Shown: positions 55,160 through 64,000 of the stretch, piece by piece | Layout: each line of letters starts with the position of its first letter | Numbering within the stretch: the stretch's first letter is position 1 | Assembly: GCA_910589415.1 (NCBI GenBank) | Contig: OU342638.1 | Span: 5,890,001-5,954,000, forward strand | Direction of reading: 5' to 3' | DNA: 64,000 bases | From: Malachius bipustulatus | Taxonomy: Eukaryota; Arthropoda; Insecta; Coleoptera; Melyridae | Made by a program: the position numbers and the translations under genes | The notes under the pieces: generated by a model | What the model saw: only the letters and a program-made list of their open reading frames with translations | Told to the model about the DNA's origin: nothing | The model's database searches: none

Positions 55160-56340
55160 TAGTTAAAATACCAAATATCAACAGCACTAGAGGTTTTACT
55201 CAATATTCCACCATTACACATATATGTACAAGGTACAGCGAAGCAGAAAATCTGCAGATTCATGACAGGACAACCACCGGTTATACCGAGGCATGGATAT
55301 ACCCAACAAGAACTGAGAGAGTCCATCCAGGCAGATCCCATCCTGGGTATGCCTAGTGGCGAGATACCACCTCAGTTCTGCTTCAACAAAAAATTCCACA
55401 TCCTCTTCCCTGACAGGAAGGAATGGAAAAACTGGATCACACTGTTCGCTCACCCGATCTGGTACACGGATGGTTCCAGAACGCCTCAAGGCACCGCCGG
55501 AGCCGGCGTATACGAAAAATCAACAAGTTAAAATGGCGGATCAGTCCTTGACGACACGCCATGGTGTCTCAGGCCGAGACGGTTGCTATCGAGCATTGTG
55601 CTAAAGAAATCAGAGGGCTTAACTTGACTCACACAAGAATAGCGATCTGTACTGACAGCCTAGCTGCCTTAAAGGCACTGGCCTCCCCATCAAGGACAGT
55701 GGTGGTTTGCAGGAATGCCCTGGAGGACATATCTGACATCAACAACATCACTCTGGTATGGATATCAGGGCACTCAGGGATACAGGGTAACGAGAAGACG
55801 GATACACTGCGCCGCAAAAGAATCGAGACTGCCCCCAATGGACCCAAACCTTACTGCGGACTGAAAAAAACCCTCAAAAGAAGCACCGTAAAAGAGTGGA
55901 TGCTCTCAGAAACTCTGGCCAAATGGAACAAATCCATAGGGCAGAGGCATTCGAAGAAGTTCATCAAAGAAACCTCGCACGCGGTTACGACAAACCTACT
56001 ATAGGCCTCAGTCGTACCAGACTGAGGATAACGGTAGGCCTGTTCACAGGACACTGTCGACTCCGCAAAAACACTCAACCATGGTCGGAGGGGCAGACGA
56101 CGGCGAACGCCACTTCTGCCTTGAAGACGAAGAAACGGCGGAGCACGTTCTCTGCCATTGTGAAGGACTAGCTAGGTTCCGGTTCCTGTGCCTAGGCGTT
56201 GAAAGACCTACGCCAGAGAGCTACATTAGGTCTCCCAACAGACTCTGGAAGTTGGTAAAACAACTAGAGCTGGAAGAGGAGCTGTAATTAGGGAGGGCAT
56301 AATAGATCTCAACAGATCGCAGTGCACACCTACAGAAAGC
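55160..56340 (+). pseudogene. LOA-like fragment: RNase H and zinc-finger end
   Basis: It starts near 55160 without RT. RNase H shows WYTDGSRTPQGTAGAGVYEK (55460-55525), AETVAIEHC (55570), CTDSLAAL (55648-55675) and WISGHSGIQGNEKTD (55758-55803), all four active-site regions present. Frame breaks are near 55530 and 56003. The finger CLEDEETAEHVLCHC closes it (56120-56160). The end is near caacagatcgcagtg (56310-56325). Confidence 0.78.
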
Positions 56341-56559
56341 CTCCCATTACAATCTACAATCTACATGCATCAAATGCCATATACAGACAATCATTACATC
56401 TTATTGTTGGTAACTTTATTTTTCTCCTATTTTCCCCAATCTCAGATGGATTCTTTTCTATACCACTATCTACTTCGCGCTTTTCTAATGAATCATCAAC
56501 CGTTTCCTCCTCTTCATCTTCGATTGTTTGTGCATTTTTCTTTTTGAAACAAACATAAT

Positions 56560-57200
56560 TTTCATTGAATTCGACATCTCTAGATATAATAATCTTTTGT
56601 TTTTCAATATCTCAAAGTCTATATCTTACAGGAGCATAGCTCATAATTATACATATATTTTTCAGCTTTTGAATGAAACTTATCCCTAAAACATCCTGGA
56701 ATATGACTGTATGCTAAGCACCCAAATATCCTAGGATTATGTACTTACATCTGACTTTTTATCATACCATATTTCAGCTGGTGTGCATCTGTTTAAACTA
56801 GCAGATATTATGTCCTTCTATTCATAATATAATTCACTGTTCTTATTGCTTCACCCCAGTATTATCTTGATATCCCCGATTCTTCTAGAATCGCTCTACT
56901 TCTTTCTACCAACCTTCTGTTTTTCCTCTCTGCTTTTCCATTCTCTTGAGGGCTGTATGGTACAGTGTAATCTAAAACAATTCCTCACTCCATGCAAAAA
57001 TTTTTTAATTCTTTGAATTTCATAAACACCTCACTTTTTCCTCTTATTAAATATACCGCGCAAAAATTCGAAAAATCATCAATGAAAGTAACAAAGTATT
57101 TATTTCCATCGTATGTACCCATTAGGAGTTGTAAAAGCTGCTGTCTTACATACATAATAATAAGCATAAATTTCTTTTCAATAACGACTGTCATGACTAC
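56560..57200 (-). pseudogene. Ty1/copia integrase remnant
   Basis: Reading leftward from about 57194: MGTYDGNKYFVTFIDDFSNF, the start of the copia integrase core with its first catalytic aspartates (57125-57060). Then PYSPQENGKAERKNRRLVER (56960-56900), the third-catalytic-glutamate motif of copia integrases. Stops and gaps are frequent. No LTRs were found. It lies directly beside the young LTR element. Confidence 0.75.
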
Positions 57201-57338
57201 AACACAAGAAATAAAGATAATTATTTTCAGTACTTTTGTGGATATTCTAGTGGAGGGAGCTGAAACGATATTGTCATTTTAGTCTCTTCCTGATTGTTTG
57301 CATACACTTTGTCGTGATTGCTGGTTTTTTCTTTGTAA

Positions 57339-59426
57339 TGTGGCAGGCCGCCCTGGGGCTTGGGGAAAACTTACGTAAGTCGGCGGAAATTCTTCTCGGG
57401 CGCCAGATTTTTGTGAGGGTTTACTCCCCGGGGAAAGTTCTCGCAGCGTTTTCCCTGTGCCTGATGCACAATGGTACTTTCTTAGTACCCTTGTCCCTAG
57501 GGTAGCTCGTGGAGAAAGGAAAATGCCAGGGGTCGGCTAAAGTTATCACCAGATTAAAAGAACTAGTCAGGGCGATGTTCTTTACGCACCTACCTGGTAG
57601 ACTGGCACGTTCACGGAGCTAAGCTGTCGGCGAGATAACGGGGAAATGACATAGGATACGACTCAAAATATGAACAAGTTTATTCTCAGTAATTGCTAAC
57701 AAAAATAACACACAGTGCAATTCCTTTATGGTGGTTATACAACGTGATTAAGTAAATGAATTAATTGAAAAATAATTAAATCGGATGTGCTGATGTTTAC
57801 ACAACGTGATTAACTAAACTAATTAATTAAAAAAATAATTAAATCGCGAGTGATGATGACTACACAACGTGATTAACTAAACAGATCGATTAAAAAATAA
57901 TTAAATCGGAGGTCATGATAATTAAACAAACTATAAACTGGTAGGTACTTACGTGGACAGATTAATGAACATTTTATTCAAACTACAGAAATAATCACAA
58001 TCGTAACTAAAAATAAATCAAACTTAGATAGGTACTTACGTGATCAAGGGTAGTCTTATTATACAAATTACATACGGGTCATGGGGGTATAAATAAAACA
58101 CAAGTCAGTCTTTATTACTGCCAGTAAAAATAGTACGACCAAAATAAAATAACTTGAGGGGCGAAATAAATGAAGTGGGTACCTACCAGAATAAAATCGG
58201 AACGAGCGACGGTGCAATTCCCCGAGCGGCGGTGGTACGTCAAATTAAGAACAACAAGCAAGGCAGGAAAGCGGGCGAACCGTGCGTGCGTGTATGAGCG
58301 TGTGTTCTATGTGTGCCTGAATCTGGGGCCAAGCTCCAAGAACACCGTATCACTTCCGTGTGCAACGGGCTAGGGTTAACTTCCCACCGAGCGTCCGGGG
58401 CCGATGGTCACCGCGCCCAAGCAAAGAACGGTGGGTAGAAAACCGCAACTCCCCCGGAAGGTCGTTGTACAGGAGTCGGTCAACAGAGAGAGGACTTTCA
58501 AATTCAAGTGGGTTGTCGTAGGTGAATTTGGGGTGTAAGGCTCGGCTTAATTACAATTATGAACGTACCTTGTTTTGCGAAGCGGGTGGTGTCGGTGCGG
58601 AATCAACGGACGGGGAACGTCGCGGTCTGGGCACTCTGCGGGGCACTCGGCGAAGCGCGGCGGACGGCGAAGTAAGAGTAGGTGCACACGACAAAAGGAC
58701 TGTCCGCGGCTCTATCACAATCACTCCAGAATTCTACTATTATCTACGAACTTCCTATACCACTATGCTGACCACTATTTCGGGATTCCAGACGGGCGCG
58801 AAGTAACGGGTAGCTTTCGGGGAAAACTCAAAGCACGGCTCGACAGAGTCGAAAAACAAGCAAATTCACTAAACTTCACGGAGAAGGAACGGTCCAGAAG
58901 ACGGTCAGAAAACTATCTTAAACGCGACGGGTTGAAAACAATCGAACAGGTCGGAAAGAATTGAGCCCTCCGCTTGGGTTCCGCCACCTTTTATAATAAA
59001 TGATGACGGCATCCGACGCCAAATCAGTAATCGGCGTAATTTCATTGGTTGTTGCCGGCAGGGCACGCCGATCGCAAAAACGCATTTCGGAGAAAATGAT
59101 TTCCAGAAATAATAATAAACGTCGATACGAAGTCGGCTTTTTGTGGGGCGATAAGAATTGCAATCGCCGGATTTTTATTAAATTTACCTCTGGTTTGCAT
59201 TTGTTTCTTGTATTTACAGACGCAAAAAATTGTTGGAGGAAAGTTCCCATCGCTTCTAAAGAATAAAACTGATGCTCGACTGAATTAAATAAAATCAGAA
59301 AATAGAAATACTAACAGGAAATAGCGATGATCCTAGGCCTGAAATTACCTATCTCTTACTAATTCAAAAAGGGGAAAACCATAATTGTGCCTAGTAAAAC
59401 GGAGCAATTTTCATTGCTTCGTTACA
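57339..59426 (-). repeat. 3' LTR, 2088 bp
   Basis: It begins TGTAAC after the polypurine tract (59426) and ends CCACA at 57339, so TG...CA bounded. It carries a TATA-like box at 58987-58995 (TATAAAAGG on the minus strand) and an AATAAA near 57673 on the minus strand. It includes three copies of the phrase acaacgtgattaa(g/c)taaa (57738-57880). Small frames in it (58170-58964) are non-coding. Confidence 0.85.
58987..58995 (-). promoter_or_regulatory. TATA-like box in the LTR
   Basis: TATAAAAGG on the minus strand, a good core promoter match in the orientation of the element. It lies about 430 bp into the LTR, leaving a long R-U5. Confidence 0.55.
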
Positions 59427-59439
59427 TCCCCCCCACTTC
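59427..59439 (-). promoter_or_regulatory. polypurine tract
   Basis: Minus-strand GAAGTGGGGGGGA directly before the 3' LTR TG. It primes plus-strand DNA synthesis in LTR retroelements. Confidence 0.85.
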
Positions 59440-59658
59440 GCAAAAACAAAAGACGCAGTCTTTTGTTTCGAACGGTTACCTGGTATGAAAATGAAATTGT
59501 CAACAAAGAGTCGGTACCTCGCTCGTTCCTTACACAATAATATAACAAAGTAAAATAAAATAACAATAACTATAATACACCCGAAATTTAGATGACGGTG
59601 AGAAAGCACTTACTGTGGGCTGCATCACCAGTACATACGTCATCAGTCGCCTGCCGCG

Positions 59659-61350
59659 CTAACTCGCGCGGTTGCGGCCCATCCGGTCGCCTCTCGCTGG
59701 CCAAGGGGGCGCCCAGCAACCACCTGCATAGGCGTTGGGCCGCCGGACGCGGCGCTGTGCCGGCCCGCGATTCTGCTGGAGGCACATCAAGCATAGCACG
59801 GCCTTGTTTGCCGTCGCTACGGGAGCAAACTTCCTGGAATACGTAGGGACAGGAGTACAACGTATTCGACGCCCGGACTCGTCTTCAGTGGCGTGGTACC
59901 GTCGTTGGTTCTGGGGACGACGTACCTGGGGTGCGACTTCGGCCACAGACGGGTTCTTGGCGGCCTGAAATCGAGGGCGGTTTCCCTCGTTACGGCGAAG
60001 ACTCGTCGGCGGTTCGGTCGGCAGTTCGGTCGGCGGTGACAGAGGATCGTTCCACCCATACGCGAGTTGCATCTCAACGTCGAATAATTGGGCCTCGTAA
60101 CGGTTTCTGCAGGGCCATCGACGGTGCTCATTCCGCCCTCGCGGTGCAAAGTGTGGGCGGCTCGGACCTGTGAGCTCAACGGGTACCATTTCGCGCGGAT
60201 CACGTACCTTGGGTGGTTGCATCAACTCCGGCGTCTTCTGCTGCGATAATTTACAGCTCTGGCAGAAGTGACACCTTCGGACGTATTTCGCCGCCTCCCG
60301 AAACATACCTGGCCAGTAATAACGTTCGGCGAGGCGCGCGCGCGTCGCAGACACCCCTAAGTGACCTGTTGTTGGCGTGACGTGGTTCTCTGTCAAGATG
60401 GAGCGTCGAAGTCCGGCCGGTACACAAATCTTCCATGGGTCCACGTCTGCCCAGTCGTGCGCTCGGTTTACGTCCACAATTCGGCGTTGCAAACGGCCAC
60501 CGACAACTCTGAAGTCGGGAACGGATTCCGGGTCTCTCGCCACTGCCTGGATTTTTCTGCGGCACCAGGCGTCGAGTTCGGTGTGCTCCGCGGTATCGGT
60601 CGCACAAACTCCTTTCCCTGGAATCGGCGGTTTGGTCGCATTCGTGACATCGGCGAGCCCTGCCATTTCCACCCCTAAAAATTCCTCGAGACGGTGATCT
60701 TGCGTCGGAGATAGGTGGTCTTTCTCTGCGGGCGCGCTCTCGCCTTTAAGAGCCTGATCTGCCGAGTCAGCTGGTGATCCTCCCTCTGGTGCGGAACAAC
60801 AGACGGACAACCCCGCCCTCTGAGGAATCCCCCGCTCGCGGTATCGGCGGGTCTTCCTCCTGCGTGGTTGTAACGGCGGATGGTGCGGGTCGGCCGCAGC
60901 CCCATTCTCGCTGGGTGGCCGCTGGAGCCGATATCTTTTCCCTCGAATCCGCACTACTCCTGCGCGGACATCGAGTAGGAAATCCTGCCCTCCTAAAATG
61001 TCCATTCCTAGTACCAGGTCGACGGGCAGAGACGGTATGGTCAACAAGGTCGCTTCCAATCGGTCGCGTTTTACTAGGAGGTCGACTAAATAGGCTTCCT
61101 GAACCGGTATGGACGAACCATCGGCGACCCGCGCCGACGCGCCTTGGTAGCGGCGGATATTCGCGCCTTGGCTACGGCAATGTTCGGCCACCCTCTGGCC
61201 AACGAACGACCGCGTCGCGCCAGTGTCGATGAGGGCGCTGTAGCTTTCTCCTTCGATCGTCACGCTCAGGAAGGGCCTTGTGTCAGGATCTGTAGTCGGT
61301 TTTATCGGTATACGGACGCTCGGGGCGAGTTCACGGTCATTCGGCGTCGT
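59659..61350 (-). CDS. pol-derived frame: protease fused to integrase zinc finger (RT, RNase H and IN core missing)
   Basis: The frame is open from within the gag end (about 61379) to 59659. Numbered from the GTG at 61263 it has 534 codons, and it is continuous with gag only by -1 frameshifting. Residues 10-120 are an aspartic protease (LIDTGATRSFVG, LVLGMDILG). A Pro/Arg linker follows, then LSPTQDHRLEEFL (about 184-196), the normal start of the RT. The next stretch (about 225-260) is already the integrase N-terminal region. H294, H301, C331 and C334 form the HHCC zinc finger (HLGVSATRARLAERYYWPG). The DDE core is absent. The remaining tail is Pro/Arg-rich. The fusion removes about 2 kb twice over, yet stays open. 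Confidence 0.82.
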   Translation of the reverse strand, partial: TTPNDRELAPSVRIPIKPTTDPDTRPFLSVTIEGESYSALIDTGATRSFVGQRVAEHCRSQGANIRRYQGASARVADGSSIPVQEAYLVDLLVKRDRLEATLLTIPSLPVDLVLGMDILGGQDFLLDVRAGVVRIRGKRYRLQRPPSENGAAADPHHPPLQPRRRKTRRYRERGIPQRAGLSVCCSAPEGGSPADSADQALKGESAPAEKDHLSPTQDHRLEEFLGVEMAGLADVTNATKPPIPGKGVCATDTAEHTELDAWCRRKIQAVARDPESVPDFRVVGGRLQRRIVDVNRAHDWADVDPWKICVPAGLRRSILTENHVTPTTGHLGVSATRARLAERYYWPGMFREAAKYVRRCHFCQSCKLSQQKTPELMQPPKVRDPREMVPVELTGPSRPHFAPRGRNEHRRWPCRNRYEAQLFDVEMQLAYGWNDPLSPPTELPTEPPTSLRRNEGNRPRFQAAKNPSVAEVAPQVRRPQNQRRYHATEDESGRRIRCTPVPTYSRKFAPVATANKAVLCLMCLQQNRGPAQRRVRRPNAYAGGCWAPPWPARGDRMGRNRAS

Positions 61351-62645
61351 TACTCGCCCCTGTGGGCGTTTCCCGGTTCCTCACAGCCGCAATCTCTGGA
61401 TAAAACGCCGGTTCGGCGACAACTCGAACAGAATATTTTTGGCTGGCCGCTACACTGTCCCCGGAAATGCCCCTCCTCCCCGCATCTCCAACATACGGGA
61501 GGGGAACGTTGCTGTTCAGGAGGGGTGAACCTGACCGTCTCGCGGGTCGTTGACTCTGGGGCGGTGTCCCCGGGCGTCACAACTGGTCTGGGCGGTGACG
61601 GGCTACGGTAAGACGGCGGAGACCGTGTCACGGCGGGGGGAGGAATCGCGGCTACGGCGGTGTCGGCGTGCGGTCCGTAGCTGGACTCTGCGCGGTACCT
61701 GTCGAGTCTCGTTTCGGGCCTGGGCGTACTTCTGGCGGCTCGCAGTTCAGCGAGGACGTCCTGAGCTGATTTGGCCGCTTCCATTAATGCACCCACATCC
61801 TGGTGCCGGTGTTGCCAGAGCATTTGTTTTAGCTCCGGTCGCATATTCCTGTTCAGCCAGTCCATCTGTCGGTACCTCGGGACAGCTCCGTGTCGTCGGA
61901 ATAATGTCTGCATGGCCGTGATATAATGCAGTACGTCTTCCGTGGGACCCTGAACTCGGCGACTGATTTCGGCCTCCAGCTCGAAAAAGTAGTCGTTCCG
62001 GAAATAAAACTGCCGAAACGCCACCAAAAAATCTTCCCAAGTCGCTCGGGAGCCGGCGTTATTCCGGTACCATGCCAGACAGTCGCCTTCGAGCACCAGC
62101 GGCATTGCACGCAGCATGCGCTCCTCGGACACGTCGTATATCTCGCGCATCTCCTCCAACCTCTCCAGGAACGCAACGGGGTCGGTGCTGCCGTCGTACC
62201 TCAGATTCCAGGCGGCGACGTTCGGCGGCGGCGGCGCGGGGGCCTGTTGGGCCGGCGGCTGACATGCCGTGAAAACGCGATGGGAGCTAGGTGGAGCGGA
62301 CGTGACATTATACACGGGCGGCGCCGACGTTGTGCTCGTCGTCGTCGTCGTTCGGACGGCGGACGCGTTTGGCTCTGAGGTGGTGCCGCTTTTCGGGTCG
62401 GATCTGGGCATCGATCTGATCAGGTTTGACAGCACCCGGCGTTTTTCTTCCACCGTACCAGGACACGGGACACCGATTTTCTCTAACTCTGCGTCTAGCT
62501 CGTCCTTCTTCAGCCGGTAAATCCAGGATGTTCTCGTGTCTGTCGCCTCGGTCGGGAGTAGGCACTTCAAGAGGTCGGAGTTGCTAGTTTTCGGCGCCGA
62601 GGTGCCGCACGCTCCCAGCTGGTCGTCTTCTCCGGTCGGTGGCAT
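61350..62645 (-). CDS. gag of the Ty3/gypsy-type element, 431 residues
   Basis: The frame runs from ATG at 62645 to TAA at 61352-61350. The capsid region (about 150-300) has the Ty3-gag pattern YDGSTDPVAFLERLEEM, YRNNAGSRATWEDFLVAF and LNRNMRPELKQMLW. The nucleocapsid has one CCHC knuckle, CWRCGEEGHFRGQC, and a second Cys-rich CSSCRRTG part. Flanking Pro/Thr-rich linkers are typical. The ORF is intact, and the young LTRs suggest it could still form capsids. Confidence 0.85.
   Translation of the reverse strand: MPPTGEDDQLGACGTSAPKTSNSDLLKCLLPTEATDTRTSWIYRLKKDELDAELEKIGVPCPGTVEEKRRVLSNLIRSMPRSDPKSGTTSEPNASAVRTTTTTSTTSAPPVYNVTSAPPSSHRVFTACQPPAQQAPAPPPPNVAAWNLRYDGSTDPVAFLERLEEMREIYDVSEERMLRAMPLVLEGDCLAWYRNNAGSRATWEDFLVAFRQFYFRNDYFFELEAEISRRVQGPTEDVLHYITAMQTLFRRHGAVPRYRQMDWLNRNMRPELKQMLWQHRHQDVGALMEAAKSAQDVLAELRAARSTPRPETRLDRYRAESSYGPHADTAVAAIPPPAVTRSPPSYRSPSPPRPVVTPGDTAPESTTRETVRFTPPEQQRSPPVCWRCGEEGHFRGQCSGQPKIFCSSCRRTGVLSRDCGCEEPGNAHRGE
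61368..61374 (-). promoter_or_regulatory. -1 ribosomal slippery heptamer GGGAAAC
   Basis: On the minus strand GGGAAAC reads in the gag frame as G-GGA-AAC, the X-XXY-YYZ pattern of -1 frameshift sites (GGGAAAC is used by several retroviruses). The pol frame is -1 relative to gag. It has a TGA just upstream in that frame and is open from this point on. The gag stop follows 16 bases after the heptamer. Confidence 0.7.
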
Positions 62646-63020
62646 TCTGAATCAGGCAGCAACGCTTCTCTGTAGCGGACGGTCTAGTGTTGGAGCTTTT
62701 TATTTATGCGGCGGCGATTCGGCGACGCTACGACGACGGTACGGCGACGAGACGGCGGCGAGACGGCGACGAAACGGCGACGAGACGGCGGGATAACGAT
62801 CTGCTTATCGTTACCTGTTTCTATTGCTAGAAATTGCACTAACTCGCTAGACACCTATACGGGAATCGGACAGAAATGCACCTAAGCTATACCTACGGTG
62901 AGTCGTAACCTATATCTCGGTATTCGGAGAACAAAAAAAATAAAATAGAACGTAAACAATTTTACCACCAAGAATAACGGACAAACGGGAAAGTTCTAGA
63001 ACCTGGAACTTAAAAAAAAA
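62646..63020 (-). other. 5' leader between primer site and gag
   Basis: It contains a GACGGCGA-type tandem array at about 62705-62790 (on the plus strand cggcgacgagacggcgg repeats), and an A-rich stretch near 62935. Leaders of this type hold packaging signals; here that is inference. Confidence 0.6.
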
Positions 63021-63039
63021 GGTCCCTGCTCGGGCGCCA
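63021..63039 (-). promoter_or_regulatory. primer-binding site, tRNA-Lys-like
   Basis: Minus-strand TGGCGCCCGAGCAGGGACC, differing by one base from the classical TGGCGCCCGAACAGGGAC complement of tRNA-Lys(UUU). It lies four bases after the LTR end (63043-63040). Confidence 0.83.
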
Positions 63040-63043
63040 AATT

Positions 63044-64000
63044 TGTGGCAGGCCGCCCTGGGGCTTGGGGAAAACTTACGTAAGTCGGCGGAAATTCTTC
63101 TCGGGCGCCAGATTTTTGTGAGGGTTTACTCCCCGGGGAAAGTTCTCGCAGCGTTTTCCCTGTGCCTGATGCACAATGGTACTTTCTTAGTACCCTTGTC
63201 CCTAGGGTAGCTCGTGGAGAAAGGAAAATGCCAGGGGTCGGCTAAAGTTATCACCAGATTAAAAGAACTAGTCAGGGCGATGTTCTTTACGCACCTACCT
63301 GGTAGACTGGCACGTTCACGGAGCTAAGCTGTCGGCGAGATAACGGGGAAATGACATAGGATACGACTCAAAATATGAACAAGTTTATTCTCAGTAATTG
63401 CTAACAAAAATAACACACAGTGCAATTCCTTTATGGTGGTTATACAACGTGATTAAGTAAATGAATTAATTGAAAAATAATTAAATCGGATGTGCTGATG
63501 TTTACACAACGTGATTAACTAAACTAATTAATTAAAAAAATAATTAAATCGCGAGTGATGATGACTACACAACGTGATTAACTAAACAGATCGATTAAAA
63601 AATAATTAAATCGGAGGTCATGATAATTAAACAAACTATAAACTGGTAGGTACTTACGTGGACAGATTAATGAACATTTTATTCAAACTACAGAAATAAT
63701 CACAATCGTAACTAAAAATAAATCAAACTTAGATAGGTACTTACGTGATCAAGGGTAGTCTTATTATACAAATTACATACGGGTCATGGGGGTATAAATA
63801 AAACACAAGTCAGTCTTTATTACTGCCAGTAAAAATAGTACGACCAAAATAAAATAACTTGAGGAGCGAAATAAATGAAGTGGGTACCTACCAGAATAAA
63901 ATCGGAACGAGCGACGGTGCAATTCCCCGAGCGGCGGTGGTACGTCAAATTAAGAACAACAAGCAAGGCAGGAAAGCGGGCGAACCGTGCGTGCGTGTAT
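63044..64000 (-). repeat. 5' LTR, partial (957 bp in window)
   Basis: It ends (in element orientation) at 63044 with CCACA next to the primer site. It is nearly identical to 57339-58295 and continues beyond the window. Confidence 0.88.

Larger units (their letters stand above)
57339..64000 (-). mobile_element. Ty3/gypsy-type LTR retrotransposon, young, internally deleted, runs off right edge
   Basis: In element orientation (minus) it has a 5' LTR from beyond 64000 to 63044, a primer site, gag (62645-61350), protease-integrase frame (down to 59659), a polypurine tract, and a 3' LTR (59426-57339). Comparing the two LTRs over the 957 bp present in both, I saw one clear difference (g at 58157 region versus a at 63867 region), so insertion is recent. 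RT, RNase H and the integrase core are missing. The target duplication cannot be read because the other flank is outside. Confidence 0.88.

Noticed and set aside
58170..58964. Plus-strand open frames in the LTR
   Set aside because: They lie antisense within the 3' LTR, have no domain pattern and are explained by its GC-rich composition.
59592..62796. Many plus-strand frames opposite gag and pol
   Set aside because: They are antisense shadows of GC-rich codons; the minus-strand frames carry the protease, zinc knuckle and HHCC motifs.
1..64000. Bacterial or viral genome origin
   Set aside because: GT-AG introns in phase, MITEs, non-LTR elements and animal gene families show an animal nuclear genome.

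Overview
This is an animal nuclear genome window, almost certainly insect. It is AT-rich, has spliced host genes with GT-AG introns, and is crowded with non-LTR retrotransposons, foldback DNA elements and one young LTR element. Tandem TCAGG units, the telomeric repeat of many beetles, occur at three places (10801-10825, 19175-19189, 21131-21155). They make Coleoptera the best guess, but this is inference from a single kind of repeat.

Host genes are few. A Rab-interacting-lysosomal-protein-like gene (RILPL family) lies on the minus strand from its start codon at 28451 to an exon at 9200-9295. Its last exon is not seen and probably lies beyond the left edge. Its sixth intron (9296-26948, about 17.7 kb) has filled with transposons. 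A short three-exon gene for a secreted single-domain fasciclin (FAS1) protein lies at 50384-51308 on the plus strand. A decayed THAP-domain gene lies at 38356-39290.

Region by region. 1-8720: two damaged RNase H-bearing LOA/R1-group retrotransposons, with a decayed R4/Dong-like remnant between them split by two adjacent hAT-type elements. 9200-28451: the RILPL gene. Its large intron holds foldback MITEs, a block of two R1-clade retrotransposons bounded by TCAGG repeats (10801-19189), an endonuclease scrap next to a third TCAGG tract, a coiled-coil ORF remnant split by a PIF/Harbinger-like element (22272-25898), and a tRNA-like SINE head. 29380-35815: a third LOA-like copy, then a 5'-truncated Jockey-like fragment cut by a hAT MITE with a perfect 8-bp target duplication. 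36700-46960: mostly nested foldback MITEs and a degenerate repeat array. 49050-50340: a decayed Jockey-like reverse transcriptase. 50384-51308: the FAS1 gene. 51640-56340: two more LOA-like pieces. 56560-57300: a decayed copia integrase. 57339 to the right edge: a very young Ty3/gypsy-type element on the minus strand.

Two points stand out. The Ty3/gypsy element has LTRs that look almost identical, a tRNA-Lys-like primer site, intact gag and protease, and a textbook -1 slippery site. Its pol reading frame jumps from the protease to the integrase zinc finger, so reverse transcriptase, RNase H and the integrase core are absent. It looks like a recently active, non-autonomous derivative. Second, the TCAGG-bounded block sits cleanly inside an ordinary MITE and holds two divergent R1-clade elements that share the same 3' stem-loop tail. 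This suggests a telomere-type retrotransposon array that was moved or chimerised into interior DNA.
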